Shown one piece after another: positions 46,198-54,814 of a DNA stretch of 64,000 nt; position 1 is the first letter of the stretch; every line of letters starts with the position of its first letter. The notes beneath the pieces were generated by a model. It was given only the letters and a program-made list of their open reading frames with translations. It made no database searches and was not told the DNA's origin. Origin of the DNA: Candidatus Gastranaerophilales bacterium (lineage in GTDB: Bacteria > Cyanobacteriota > Vampirovibrionia > Gastranaerophilales > Gastranaerophilaceae). Location of the stretch: positions 62,001 to 126,000 of the forward strand of contig CALUPV010000001.1 of NCBI GenBank assembly GCA_944322745.1, in the 5' to 3' direction. Both the position numbers and the translations under genes were made by a program.

Positions 46198-47865
46198 TTA
46201 AACTTCGAACAAAGAAAATAATCTTCTTCTTATTTCTTCTGAGTCTAGTTCAGCATCAATTTCATTTAATTCCAAGGCTTTTTGGTATGACTTTGCTGCA
46301 TCTATATTTTTGCCTTGTTCTTGAAGTACTCTGCCCAAATTAAAATGAGCCATTACATAATCTTTCTTTAGTGATATTGCCGTTTCAAAAAGCTTTTTTG
46401 CCTCTTTTAAATTACGGATACCATCTAAATATATGACTCCAAGATTATTATATGCAGAATAATAATCAGGAGCAATTGCTATTGCTTTATGATATGCAAT
46501 AATAGCCTCTTCTAAATAATCTTTTTGCCACAATGCCATAGCACATTTATTATATGAGATTGCATTTTTCGGATTCAATTTTATAGATTCACAATATGCT
46601 TTAATTGCGCTGTCTATATCTTCCGTTTGCAAATATATATCACCAAGTTCTACAAATATCTCATCATTATTTTCGTCAAGCATTATTGCGGTTTTTAATA
46701 AATCAATAGCAGTATCAATATCATCAAATACATTGTGATATAACGAAGCTAAAGCTTGACAAACAATTGCTGTCCATTCAGCATCCGGATTTTTATCTAT
46801 GGCAAATTTATAATGTTCACAAGCTTCTTCATATTGTTCAGCCTTAACAAGTGCATATGCTAGTGCATTATGATAAAATGGGTTTTCTTCATCTTTATTA
46901 AGTGCAAGTTTGAAAGCATTTACAGAGTTTATAATATCATCTTTTTTCAAATAAAGATGTCCAAGTTCATAATATATATTTGCACTATTTTCTTCTATTT
47001 CTAATAGCTTAGAATAACAATCAATTGCAGTATTAATATCATTTTCATAATAGATTTGAGTAATAGTTGCAACTTTTAATAACAATTCTTTGTTATAAGG
47101 ATTAGTCTCTAATGCTTTTATATAAGCATTTCTTGCTGTTTCAACATCTTCTTCTTTTATATTAATATCACCAATTTTTTGGTAATATATCTCATTTCTG
47201 CCTGTAGAATTTGCAGCTACATCATAAGCTTTTACAGCCATCGAATAATTTTTTGTTTTTTCTAAAAATTTGCCTAGTAAGTCGTAAAATATTAATGAAA
47301 AATTTTTAGATAAATTTTTATATAACATTCGCATAGAAGGATAATCAAGCGGAATACTTAAACTGCCTGAGAGCATATAATATAAGGATTGAGAAAAATC
47401 TTTTGCATTCAAATTTGTATCGTGCATTTTATCTATGTACATTGAAGCCAACGATAATCTTGAGCGTGCTGATTTAAAAGGACTCAATTTAATTGCTTCT
47501 TTTAGTTCTTTTTCAGCTTCATCATATTTTTTTGCCATTTCTAGAAAATATGCAGCATAAATACGAGCATTTGGATTAGATGGAGAAATATTAATTGCCG
47601 ATTTACACTGTTCAATTGCAGAAGAAAGATTTATTTCACCTCTATCCCATAACAAAGTTGCAAGTCGATAATAAGCTTCAGCAATGTTTGGATTAAATTT
47701 AATTGCATCTATATAGTTATCAACAGCATTATCTAAATCTGATTTCTTACCCTTTATCAAATATTGTTCATGATATTTACGAGCAAATTCCATGTAGTTT
47801 TGAGCCATAGAATCAAAATCAAATTCTTCAGTTTTTAGAGAATTATTTGTTCTTTCTTCAACCAT
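46198..47865 (-). CDS. Large TPR protein
   Basis: About 555 residues made almost wholly of tetratricopeptide repeats: NPNIAEAYYRLATLLWDRGE, NPYNKELLLKVATITQIYYE, NPKNAISYNKCAMALWQKDY and APDYYSAYNNLGVIYLDGI are examples, with some 12-14 units. No signal peptide or membrane segment. It would be a cytoplasmic scaffold for protein complexes. It converges on the sigma factor gene with a 12-base gap. The start is the ATG at 47865, after a GAGGA site. Confidence 0.85.
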   Translation of the reverse strand: MVEERTNNSLKTEEFDFDSMAQNYMEFARKYHEQYLIKGKKSDLDNAVDNYIDAIKFNPNIAEAYYRLATLLWDRGEINLSSAIEQCKSAINISPSNPNARIYAAYFLEMAKKYDEAEKELKEAIKLSPFKSARSRLSLASMYIDKMHDTNLNAKDFSQSLYYMLSGSLSIPLDYPSMRMLYKNLSKNFSLIFYDLLGKFLEKTKNYSMAVKAYDVAANSTGRNEIYYQKIGDINIKEEDVETARNAYIKALETNPYNKELLLKVATITQIYYENDINTAIDCYSKLLEIEENSANIYYELGHLYLKKDDIINSVNAFKLALNKDEENPFYHNALAYALVKAEQYEEACEHYKFAIDKNPDAEWTAIVCQALASLYHNVFDDIDTAIDLLKTAIMLDENNDEIFVELGDIYLQTEDIDSAIKAYCESIKLNPKNAISYNKCAMALWQKDYLEEAIIAYHKAIAIAPDYYSAYNNLGVIYLDGIRNLKEAKKLFETAISLKKDYVMAHFNLGRVLQEQGKNIDAAKSYQKALELNEIDAELDSEEIRRRLFSLFEV

Positions 47866-48050
47866 CAACCATTTATTCCTCTACAATATATATCATCTGA
47901 TAAAATTTAAAAAAAAGGAATATTTTAGGTCGAAAATACTTCGTATGGAGTAGTCTACAATCAGTATATTTATTAGATTAATATTAAAAGTCAATTTTTT
48001 CAATTCAAATGTTTTTATTATAATAGGTAGTTATATTAATGGAGGTTTAT

Positions 48051-48509
48051 ATGAATCCTATAAAATTTGGAGAAATAAATTATAGTTCTAAATATGGCAA
48101 AGATGCCCTTAAAGCAAGAATTGAGAATACTTCAACCCAAGAAGTTAAAAGTGATTCATTTAATCCAAAGTATAAATCAAAATCGAATAAAAAAGCAGCA
48201 GGAATTTTTACAACAATCGCATTAATGGCAGCAACAGGCATTGCCGCATATAAAGGTAAAGGAAAAATTCAACAAATTCTAAAAAATACTAATTCAAATG
48301 TAACAACTGCAATAAAAGATTTTGCAACAAAACATCCTAATTTATCTCAAGCAGGTAAATCATTAAAAGAAGCAGGTACACACTTAAAAGATGCCTGTGC
48401 AAAACCAACTGAATTCGTGAAAAAAGGTGCAAATATTATTGCTAAACCATTTAAAGCAATATTTAACGGAGCAAAAAATATATTTTCCAATTTAAAAAAT
48501 AATAAATAA
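48051..48509 (+). CDS. Hypothetical protein with one hydrophobic helix
   Basis: 152 residues. It begins MNPIKFGEINYSSKYGKDAL, has a basic middle and one hydrophobic segment (AAGIFTTIALMAATGIAAYK, about 49-68), then a helical basic C-terminus. GGAGG five bases upstream fixes the ATG at 48051. The stop is two bases from the next start, so the pair is coupled. Lineage-specific; no family recognised. Confidence 0.65.
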   Translation: MNPIKFGEINYSSKYGKDALKARIENTSTQEVKSDSFNPKYKSKSNKKAAGIFTTIALMAATGIAAYKGKGKIQQILKNTNSNVTTAIKDFATKHPNLSQAGKSLKEAGTHLKDACAKPTEFVKKGANIIAKPFKAIFNGAKNIFSNLKNNK

Positions 48510-48511
48510 AA

Positions 48512-50347
48512 ATGATACAAAATAATAATCTACAAAGCACAAATAACATATTTAGCTTGTTCCCGCCATACTCACTGGAACAAGCTAATGAAATACAAAA
48601 TCAAAATAATACTACTGCAAAACCCCAAGCTGCAACAACAGAGAAAAAAGATTCTGTTGAACTAACAAAGAAAAAATCAAGCAAAGCAAAGAAAATTATT
48701 TTTGGTTCAACACTTGCTTCAACAATAATAACAGCAGGTATTGTAAGTATGTTTTTTGCAAAAGGTGTACATGGTAGTTCTTTAAAAAAACTAGTTAGAT
48801 TTAAAGAGAAATTAGCTAAAGAAATATCAGAAAGCAGCAGAGCAGAGGGACTTACACAGAAAACCGTTCTATACACAAAAAAAGGCGCACAGAAAGCCAT
48901 TGATGGGCTTGAAGCCACATCAAACTTTGCGGCAATAAAAGACTGGACTTGTGACAGAATATTAAGATTAAACAAAGCAACAGCAAAATTTGCAGAAAAA
49001 TCAAGAAATTTATTCAAAAAAGTTGTAGATAAAACTTTAGGGAAAAAATATGATAAAGTTGAAGTCAAGGTAAGAGATTTAGCATCACTTTTAAAACACT
49101 ACAATATTACTAATCTTGAAAATTTAGACGAAGCTCAAAAAATAATGCCTGTAACAATTAAAGGGGAAACAAAAACTCTGGCAGAATGGCTTAAAAAACT
49201 TCACATAGAAATCAACCGTTTAGAAAGTGCTTATGATAATGGTTTCAGTTTGGGAGCAAGAAAATTAAGAGAACAAAAACGTTCTAAATTATTATCTGGA
49301 ATTTCTGATAAAATTAAAGAAAAGTTATTTGGTTCGAAGGGATTTCATTTTAATCCTAAAAATTATAAAACATACGTTACACAGGATGTATCCAGTACTG
49401 CGCAAAAAGAACTAAAAGAAGAAATTATAAGTGCAAGAAAAGAAGTTACGAACAGTATAACTTCAATATACGATGATATAAGAAGTAAAATTAATGAATT
49501 TTCAAATACAGTAAATGTCCAAGACTCGACTTCAATAGAGTTCATAAAAAAATTAAACCAACAACTTGAAGCATTTAAAAAATGTTCGGGAGCAAATGAA
49601 GCTTTATCAAGGAGAAAAATTGTTGAAGAAATATCATCAAACATAGATGATTTCATTAACCTCATAAATAAATCAAATTATTCTGAAGCTGATAAAAAGA
49701 ACTTATTTAGTATTTTAAAATCAATAAAATCTGTTGCAAAATCTTCAAGCGGTAAATCAAAGGGTGCTCTTGAAGAAATAATGACGATTATAAAAGGCTT
49801 AAACGGACAAACTATACAAGGAACAAATTCAAAACTAATATCAGATTCTGAATATAGAGATTTTTCAAGGTTGGCAGCAAAAATTAGTAAAGGACTTGAT
49901 AATGCTACAGAACTTGAAATGGGTGAATATTTCTTAAAACAAGCGGAATTGGAAGTAGGGTCTGCTGCAACGGATGTATTATCATTACTTTTCCCAATAG
50001 GTGCAGGTGCTATTGCCATCGCAAAAGGAGATGACAAAGAGGAAAAAGTTTCTGCAACATTAACAACTTGTATTCCTCTTGCCGGCAGCTTTGTAACATT
50101 TATATACGGCACAACAAAAATGTTTTCCGGTGCTAAAAATTTAATGTTTTCATTAATTTCAGGTATTGCATTAGGAAAACTTGGAAACTACTGCGATAAA
50201 TTATACAAAAAATATAAAGAATCAGGCTCTGTAACAAAAGTAGCAAAAGAAGAATATGACAATTTCTGGACAGATCTAACACCAAAATATGCACAGCCAT
50301 TAAAAAATGATGATACCAAAAATCAAAAAAATAAAAAATCAAAATAA
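48512..50347 (+). CDS. Large hypothetical protein with membrane segments
   Basis: 611 residues. A Gln/Asn/Thr-rich N-terminus (MIQNNNLQSTNNIFSLFPPY) is followed by one hydrophobic helix (IIFGSTLASTIITAGIVSMFF, about 66-86). A long helical, lysine-rich region comes next, then hydrophobic helices near the C-terminus (TDVLSLLFPIGAGAIAIAKG, LMFSLISGIALGKLGNY). Two bases after the previous gene. No family recognised. It looks like an inner-membrane or secreted structural protein. Confidence 0.65.
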   Translation: MIQNNNLQSTNNIFSLFPPYSLEQANEIQNQNNTTAKPQAATTEKKDSVELTKKKSSKAKKIIFGSTLASTIITAGIVSMFFAKGVHGSSLKKLVRFKEKLAKEISESSRAEGLTQKTVLYTKKGAQKAIDGLEATSNFAAIKDWTCDRILRLNKATAKFAEKSRNLFKKVVDKTLGKKYDKVEVKVRDLASLLKHYNITNLENLDEAQKIMPVTIKGETKTLAEWLKKLHIEINRLESAYDNGFSLGARKLREQKRSKLLSGISDKIKEKLFGSKGFHFNPKNYKTYVTQDVSSTAQKELKEEIISARKEVTNSITSIYDDIRSKINEFSNTVNVQDSTSIEFIKKLNQQLEAFKKCSGANEALSRRKIVEEISSNIDDFINLINKSNYSEADKKNLFSILKSIKSVAKSSSGKSKGALEEIMTIIKGLNGQTIQGTNSKLISDSEYRDFSRLAAKISKGLDNATELEMGEYFLKQAELEVGSAATDVLSLLFPIGAGAIAIAKGDDKEEKVSATLTTCIPLAGSFVTFIYGTTKMFSGAKNLMFSLISGIALGKLGNYCDKLYKKYKESGSVTKVAKEEYDNFWTDLTPKYAQPLKNDDTKNQKNKKSK

Positions 50348-50349
50348 TC

Positions 50350-50375
50350 ACTCATTTAATTGAGTAAAATTTTTT
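50350..50375 (+). terminator. Weak terminator after the large hypothetical gene
   Basis: Small hairpin ACTCA/TGAGT followed by AAAATTTTTT. Short stem, so termination may be partial. Confidence 0.4.
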
Positions 50376-50397
50376 ACTTTGAATATAAAATATAGTT

Positions 50398-51189
50398 ATG
50401 AAAAGATTCTTAACCATATTTTTATTATTTTGCATTATAAATTCAACATCTTTTGCGGTAGAGTTTGATTCATCTATAGATGCAAGTATAAGAAAAGATT
50501 TTAATGTTGCATCAAATGAATTACCTGCACTGCCAAGCGCTGTTCCAACCACAAATCCAATAAAAACAGAAATATCGACTCAAACAGCATATAATCCTAC
50601 AGGTAAAATTTACATTCTAAAACGCGGAACCAAAATTAGTTTAACATCAAAAAATAATATATCTGACTGGATGCACAAAGGCAGTCAAGTTACATTTAGT
50701 TCTAATGGAAATATATATACAAAAGAAGGAGCTATAATTCCATCAGGAACAATATTTAAAGGAACGGTAACAGACTCGCACAGACCACAAATGACGGGAA
50801 ATGGTGGTCTTATTGAACTTAAGATTGACGAAATATATTTTAACGGAATAATGTCCAAAATAGAAACAAAAGTAAGTATGGCTAATTCTAAAAGAATATT
50901 TCTTGATAATATAAAAGGTAAACGCTCATATTGGAAGAATTTTTCTAAAGTAATGACACCAGGGAAAAAAGTATTTTCAGCAACCCATACTTGCGCTATG
51001 GCTATGATGCCAATCCCTTTTGTTAACCTATTTTCAATAATTCCTTTAGCAGGCGGAGCTGTTGTTTATACATTAAATTTAGTAACAGCACCTGTTATTA
51101 CAATATTTACAAAGGGGGGTTCTTTATCCTTACCTTCCGGTACACAATTTCAAATTAAAATCACAGATGAAGTAAAAATTAAAGGTTAA
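50398..51189 (+). CDS. Exported hypothetical protein
   Basis: 263 residues with a signal peptide (MKRFLTIFLLFCIINSTSFA). The domain after it contains YILKRGTKISLTSKNNISDW, IIPSGTIFKGTVTDSHRPQ and a C-terminal LPSGTQFQIKITDEVKI. The SGT-F/G pattern is reminiscent of TrbI/VirB10-like C-terminal domains, but I would not assign it. A hydrophobic, Pro-rich loop (MMPIPFVNLFSIIPLAGGAVVY, about 200-221) could touch a membrane. No family recognised with confidence. Confidence 0.6.
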   Translation: MKRFLTIFLLFCIINSTSFAVEFDSSIDASIRKDFNVASNELPALPSAVPTTNPIKTEISTQTAYNPTGKIYILKRGTKISLTSKNNISDWMHKGSQVTFSSNGNIYTKEGAIIPSGTIFKGTVTDSHRPQMTGNGGLIELKIDEIYFNGIMSKIETKVSMANSKRIFLDNIKGKRSYWKNFSKVMTPGKKVFSATHTCAMAMMPIPFVNLFSIIPLAGGAVVYTLNLVTAPVITIFTKGGSLSLPSGTQFQIKITDEVKIKG

Positions 51190-51203
51190 TTTTAAATTGT
51201 TGA

Positions 51204-51230
51204 TTAGCGTATATTTTTATATTACGCTAA
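51204..51230 (+). repeat. Inverted repeat upstream of ychF
   Basis: TTAGCGTA (51204-51211) and TACGCTAA (51223-51230) form an eight-base stem around an AT-rich loop, 23 bases before the ychF start. There is no U-run, so a regulatory site is more likely than a terminator. Confidence 0.4.
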
Positions 51231-51253
51231 ATGTAGTTCGAAAGGAAAAATTT

Positions 51254-52351
51254 ATGTTACGAGCAGGGATTGTAGGACTACCAAATGTAGGAAAATCAAC
51301 ATTATTTAATGCATTAACTTCTTCAAATAATGCCCAGAGTGCGAACTTTCCGTTTTGTACTATAGAACCAAATGTCGGCGTTGTTAATGTTCCTGATGAA
51401 AGACTTCAGATTTTAGGCAAACTTGTTAAAACTCAAACAATAATTCCTACTGCTATTGAGTTTGTAGATATTGCAGGACTTGTAAAAGGTGCAAGTAAAG
51501 GGGAAGGACTTGGCAACCAATTTTTACATAATATAAGAGAAGTTGATGCAATTATTCAGGTTGTAAGATGTTTTGATGATATAAATACTATCCATGTTTC
51601 AGGAAAAGTTAATCCTATTGATGATATAGAAACTATTAATACAGAATTAGCTTTAGCAGATATGGCATCAATAGAAAAAAGACTTGAAAGATTAACTAAA
51701 ATAGTTAAAACCGGTGATAAACAAGCGGCACTTGAATATAAAGTTCTATCAAAAATCAATGAATTATTAGCAGATGCAACATTTATAAATCTCGAAAAAT
51801 ATTTTGAAGATGAAGAACTTGAATTTGCAAAAAATTCACAATTAATGTGCATAAAACCGGTTATATATGCTGCCAATGTTAGTGAAACAGATTTAGCTAC
51901 AGGCAATAATTATGTTGAACAGGTAAGAGAATATGCATCTAAACATGGAGCTGATGTTGTTGTAATTTCTGCAAAGATAGAAGCAGAACTTGTAGATTTA
52001 TCGCAAGAAGAAGCAAAAGCATATCTATCAGATTTAGGCGTAACAAGTTCAGGTATTGAGAGAATGGTTCAATCTGTATATAAGCTGCTTGATTTAACAA
52101 CATTTATAACAGCTGGCGAAAAAGAAGTAAGAGCTTGGACTGTAAAGAAAGGCTCTAAGGCGCCAAAGGCAGCTGGAGTAATTCATACAGATTTTGAAAA
52201 AGGTTTTATAAGAGCAGAAGTAACAAGTTATAAAGACTTTGTAGATGCAGGTTCTTATGTTGTTGCCAGAGAAAGAGGCGTTACAAGACTGGAAGGAAAA
52301 GATTACATTATTCAAGATGGAGATATAGTCCATTTTAGATTTAATGTGTAG
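51254..52351 (+). CDS. ychF: Ribosome-associated ATPase YchF
   Basis: 365 residues of the Obg-related YchF group. The P loop is GLPNVGKSTLFNALT; switch and DIAG motifs are PFCTIEPNVGVV and VDIAGLVKGASKGEGLGNQFL. The non-canonical NXXE-type G4 and the C-terminal TGS domain (ITAGEKEVRAWTVKKGSKAP, DYIIQDGDIVHFRF) are present. YchF binds ribosomes and hydrolyses ATP. AAAGGAAAAATTT precedes the ATG at 51254. The last 11 bases overlap the leftward btuF gene. Confidence 0.96.
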   Translation: MLRAGIVGLPNVGKSTLFNALTSSNNAQSANFPFCTIEPNVGVVNVPDERLQILGKLVKTQTIIPTAIEFVDIAGLVKGASKGEGLGNQFLHNIREVDAIIQVVRCFDDINTIHVSGKVNPIDDIETINTELALADMASIEKRLERLTKIVKTGDKQAALEYKVLSKINELLADATFINLEKYFEDEELEFAKNSQLMCIKPVIYAANVSETDLATGNNYVEQVREYASKHGADVVVISAKIEAELVDLSQEEAKAYLSDLGVTSSGIERMVQSVYKLLDLTTFITAGEKEVRAWTVKKGSKAPKAAGVIHTDFEKGFIRAEVTSYKDFVDAGSYVVARERGVTRLEGKDYIIQDGDIVHFRFNV

Positions 52352-53138
52352 GTTCTTCACTAAAATTTAAAGTTGAGAATAGTTTAACCGCTTCTGCGAT
52401 CCTAGGTCCGGGGCGGTTTATTATATCTCTTTGTTTTGAACTTAAATATAATATTCTTGACTTAGGAAATAATTCCTTTAATTTTTCAACATCTGAAGGG
52501 AAACAAATAATAATAACATCCGGATTTTTTTCAAGCACATATTCTAAAGTTATATTTGGATAATAATATGGAATATCTGATGTAATAGATATATGACCCG
52601 ATTTTTCTATAATATCTGTTATATAGCTTTCACTGCCGATTGTTACCAGAGGGTTTGTTTGAACTACGTATAAAATTTTTTTAGGACTATTTGTCCTATT
52701 TTCTTCAATGTTTTGTTTAATATCTCTTATAAGTCTTTGTGCATTTTTTTCACTGTTTGTAATTTTCGCAATATTATTTATTGTTTCGTATATTTCTTCG
52801 ATCTTTGTAAACTCAAAATAGACTGGCTTAGTATTTGTTAAAGAAAGTTCACCAAGTTTAGGTTTTGCTGACGTCATCGCAAATATGTAATCAGGTTTCA
52901 AACTAACAATCATTTCCATATTCACGAAATAAGTATCACCAATAATTGGTTTTTCTTTGACCTTTTCCGGATAATTACAAGTTGAAGAAACAGCAAGAAG
53001 ATTATTCTCCGCACCAAGTGAATATATTATTTCCGTTATAACAGGAGATAAACTAATATAAGTTGAAGCAAATGTTATGTTACCAATAAAAAATAATATA
53101 AAACTAATTACATATCTGTATATGAATATCTTCTTCAT
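52341..53138 (-). CDS. btuF: Periplasmic vitamin B12-type substrate-binding protein
   Basis: 265 residues. A signal peptide (YVISFILFFIGNITFA) without a lipobox precedes a TroA/BtuF-fold domain: ISLSPVITEIIYSLGAENNL, VSLKPDYIFAMT, RILYLSSKQRDIINRPGPRIAEAVK. It delivers cobalamin to the BtuCD transporter. It is last in a riboswitch-controlled operon and its start overlaps the btuD end by 35 bases. Assignment to B12 rests on the riboswitch, since iron-siderophore proteins look alike. Confidence 0.82.
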   Translation of the reverse strand: MKKIFIYRYVISFILFFIGNITFASTYISLSPVITEIIYSLGAENNLLAVSSTCNYPEKVKEKPIIGDTYFVNMEMIVSLKPDYIFAMTSAKPKLGELSLTNTKPVYFEFTKIEEIYETINNIAKITNSEKNAQRLIRDIKQNIEENRTNSPKKILYVVQTNPLVTIGSESYITDIIEKSGHISITSDIPYYYPNITLEYVLEKNPDVIIICFPSDVEKLKELFPKSRILYLSSKQRDIINRPGPRIAEAVKLFSTLNFSEEPTH

Positions 53139-53826
53139 TATTTATAACCTTAAAATTAATACCGAATATCTTCTTTAATATATCAGGTGAAATAAAGTCT
53201 TTCTTACTGCCGGATATTATTTTCCCCTCTTTCGATAAACCTAAAAAATAATCTCCATAATTAGAAGACAAATTAATATCGTGAAGAACAATAATACAAG
53301 TAATTCCTGTTTGTGTAAGTTTTTTTATCATATTTAGGATTTTTATTTGGTTAATTAAATCCATATTTGATGTAGGCTCATCAAGTAATAGAATATGTGC
53401 TTCTGAAATTAAGCCTAAAGCTATATTTGCTTTTTGTAATTCTCCTGAACTTAAATTATCAATCAGTGTACATTTCTTATCTGTAAGTTCAAGTATATTA
53501 AGCATTTCATTAACTTTATCTTTTTCTTCTTTTGTTAAAAACCACTTCCAATTTTGTTTATAAAAAGAGGATTCAATATACTCTTGCAAAGTAATCCCTT
53601 GAGGATATTTTATCCGTTGCGGAAGATAAAATAAATCTTTATTATTTACAAGTATTTCACCCATCTGAGGTTTAATAATACCTGCAATTATTTTTAGCAA
53701 AGTAGTTTTTCCGACTCCATTAGGCCCTACCATTATAGTAAGCTGATTTCTAGGAATTTGTATATAGACATTTTCAAAAAGTTTAAGATTATCAACTGTA
53801 TAAGAAAGGTTTTTGATATTAATCAC
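53104..53826 (-). CDS. btuD: ABC transporter ATPase for cobalamin uptake
   Basis: 240 residues. Walker A is GPNGVGKTTLLK, the signature LSSGELQKANIALGL, Walker B ILLLDEPTSNMD, and the switch His is in VLHDINLSS. It belongs to the FepC/BtuD branch that energises import through FecCD-type permeases. It overlaps btuC by eight bases and btuF by 35. Confidence 0.9.
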   Translation of the reverse strand: MINIKNLSYTVDNLKLFENVYIQIPRNQLTIMVGPNGVGKTTLLKIIAGIIKPQMGEILVNNKDLFYLPQRIKYPQGITLQEYIESSFYKQNWKWFLTKEEKDKVNEMLNILELTDKKCTLIDNLSSGELQKANIALGLISEAHILLLDEPTSNMDLINQIKILNMIKKLTQTGITCIIVLHDINLSSNYGDYFLGLSKEGKIISGSKKDFISPDILKKIFGINFKVINNEEDIHIQICN

Positions 53827-54802
53827 TAAAAATATCTCCTTTCTTTATTAAGAAAAATACAAAAACAGGTGCACCGATAAAAGCTATAACGAGCCCTAAC
53901 GGAACCTGCAATGGATATATTATAGTTCTCGCAATATAGTCAGAAATAAGAATAAAACTACTACCTAACAATATATTAGAAAAATATAACCACCGGTAAT
54001 CTTGACCAAATAGCATTCTTGAAATCTGAGGTGCAATAATACCTACAAATCCAAGTATTCCCGCAGAAAATACACTTAAAGAAGTTAATAATGAAGCTAA
54101 TATTATTATTACTAAAGTATATAAATATCTTCTATTTTTATCAGTTGACAATAGATCAGAATCTAACCTTAAATAATTCAACTTTGGTATAAATAGAACA
54201 GTTATTAACATTAAAATGACAAATATTATTATCAACGCTTTATTTGATATCACCTCATTATTAGTAACTCCACCGGATAGAATTAGCATCATCATGTATG
54301 ATTTCAAAGGATTTATCAATATTATCAATGATATTAAAGAACTAACAAAAATATTTATAGATAAACCTATTAATATTAATTTTGTAATAGAAAACTTACT
54401 TAATCCGGAAAATATTATAACAATAGAAGAAGAAATCAACGCACCAATAAAACCGAAAAGAGAATAATTAGAACTGTTGAAAAATAATATAGAAAGAACA
54501 ATGCCAAGACCGGCACCTGAAGATATTCCTGTTATATAGGGTTCTGCTAAAGGATTTTTTGATACAGACTGCATAAACATACCGGCAAGTGCCAAACAAC
54601 AGCCTGCAATTAAAGCTTTTAATGCTCTGGGATATCTTAACACAGTTAATATTACACTATCAGTATCTTCTGAAATATTAAAAGCTTTATATAACATATT
54701 TATTCCAAAATCTTTGTATCCTGCATACATAGCAAGATACAAAGATAAAATGAGTATAATAAATAAAATTATTATTATAGATATCTTTTTAAATTTATTC
54801 AT
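53819..54802 (-). CDS. btuC: FecCD-family permease for cobalamin uptake
   Basis: 327 residues with about ten membrane helices. The FecCD signature lies in LRYPRALKALIAGCCLALAG and NPLAEPYITGISSGAGLG, and GFVGIIAPQISRMLFGQDYR is the segment that contacts the ATPase. BtuC dimers form the inner-membrane channel. It starts 13 bases after btuB ends. Confidence 0.9.
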   Translation of the reverse strand: MNKFKKISIIIILFIILILSLYLAMYAGYKDFGINMLYKAFNISEDTDSVILTVLRYPRALKALIAGCCLALAGMFMQSVSKNPLAEPYITGISSGAGLGIVLSILFFNSSNYSLFGFIGALISSSIVIIFSGLSKFSITKLILIGLSINIFVSSLISLIILINPLKSYMMMLILSGGVTNNEVISNKALIIIFVILMLITVLFIPKLNYLRLDSDLLSTDKNRRYLYTLVIIILASLLTSLSVFSAGILGFVGIIAPQISRMLFGQDYRWLYFSNILLGSSFILISDYIARTIIYPLQVPLGLVIAFIGAPVFVFFLIKKGDIFSD

Positions 54803-54814
54803 AAGTTAACTATA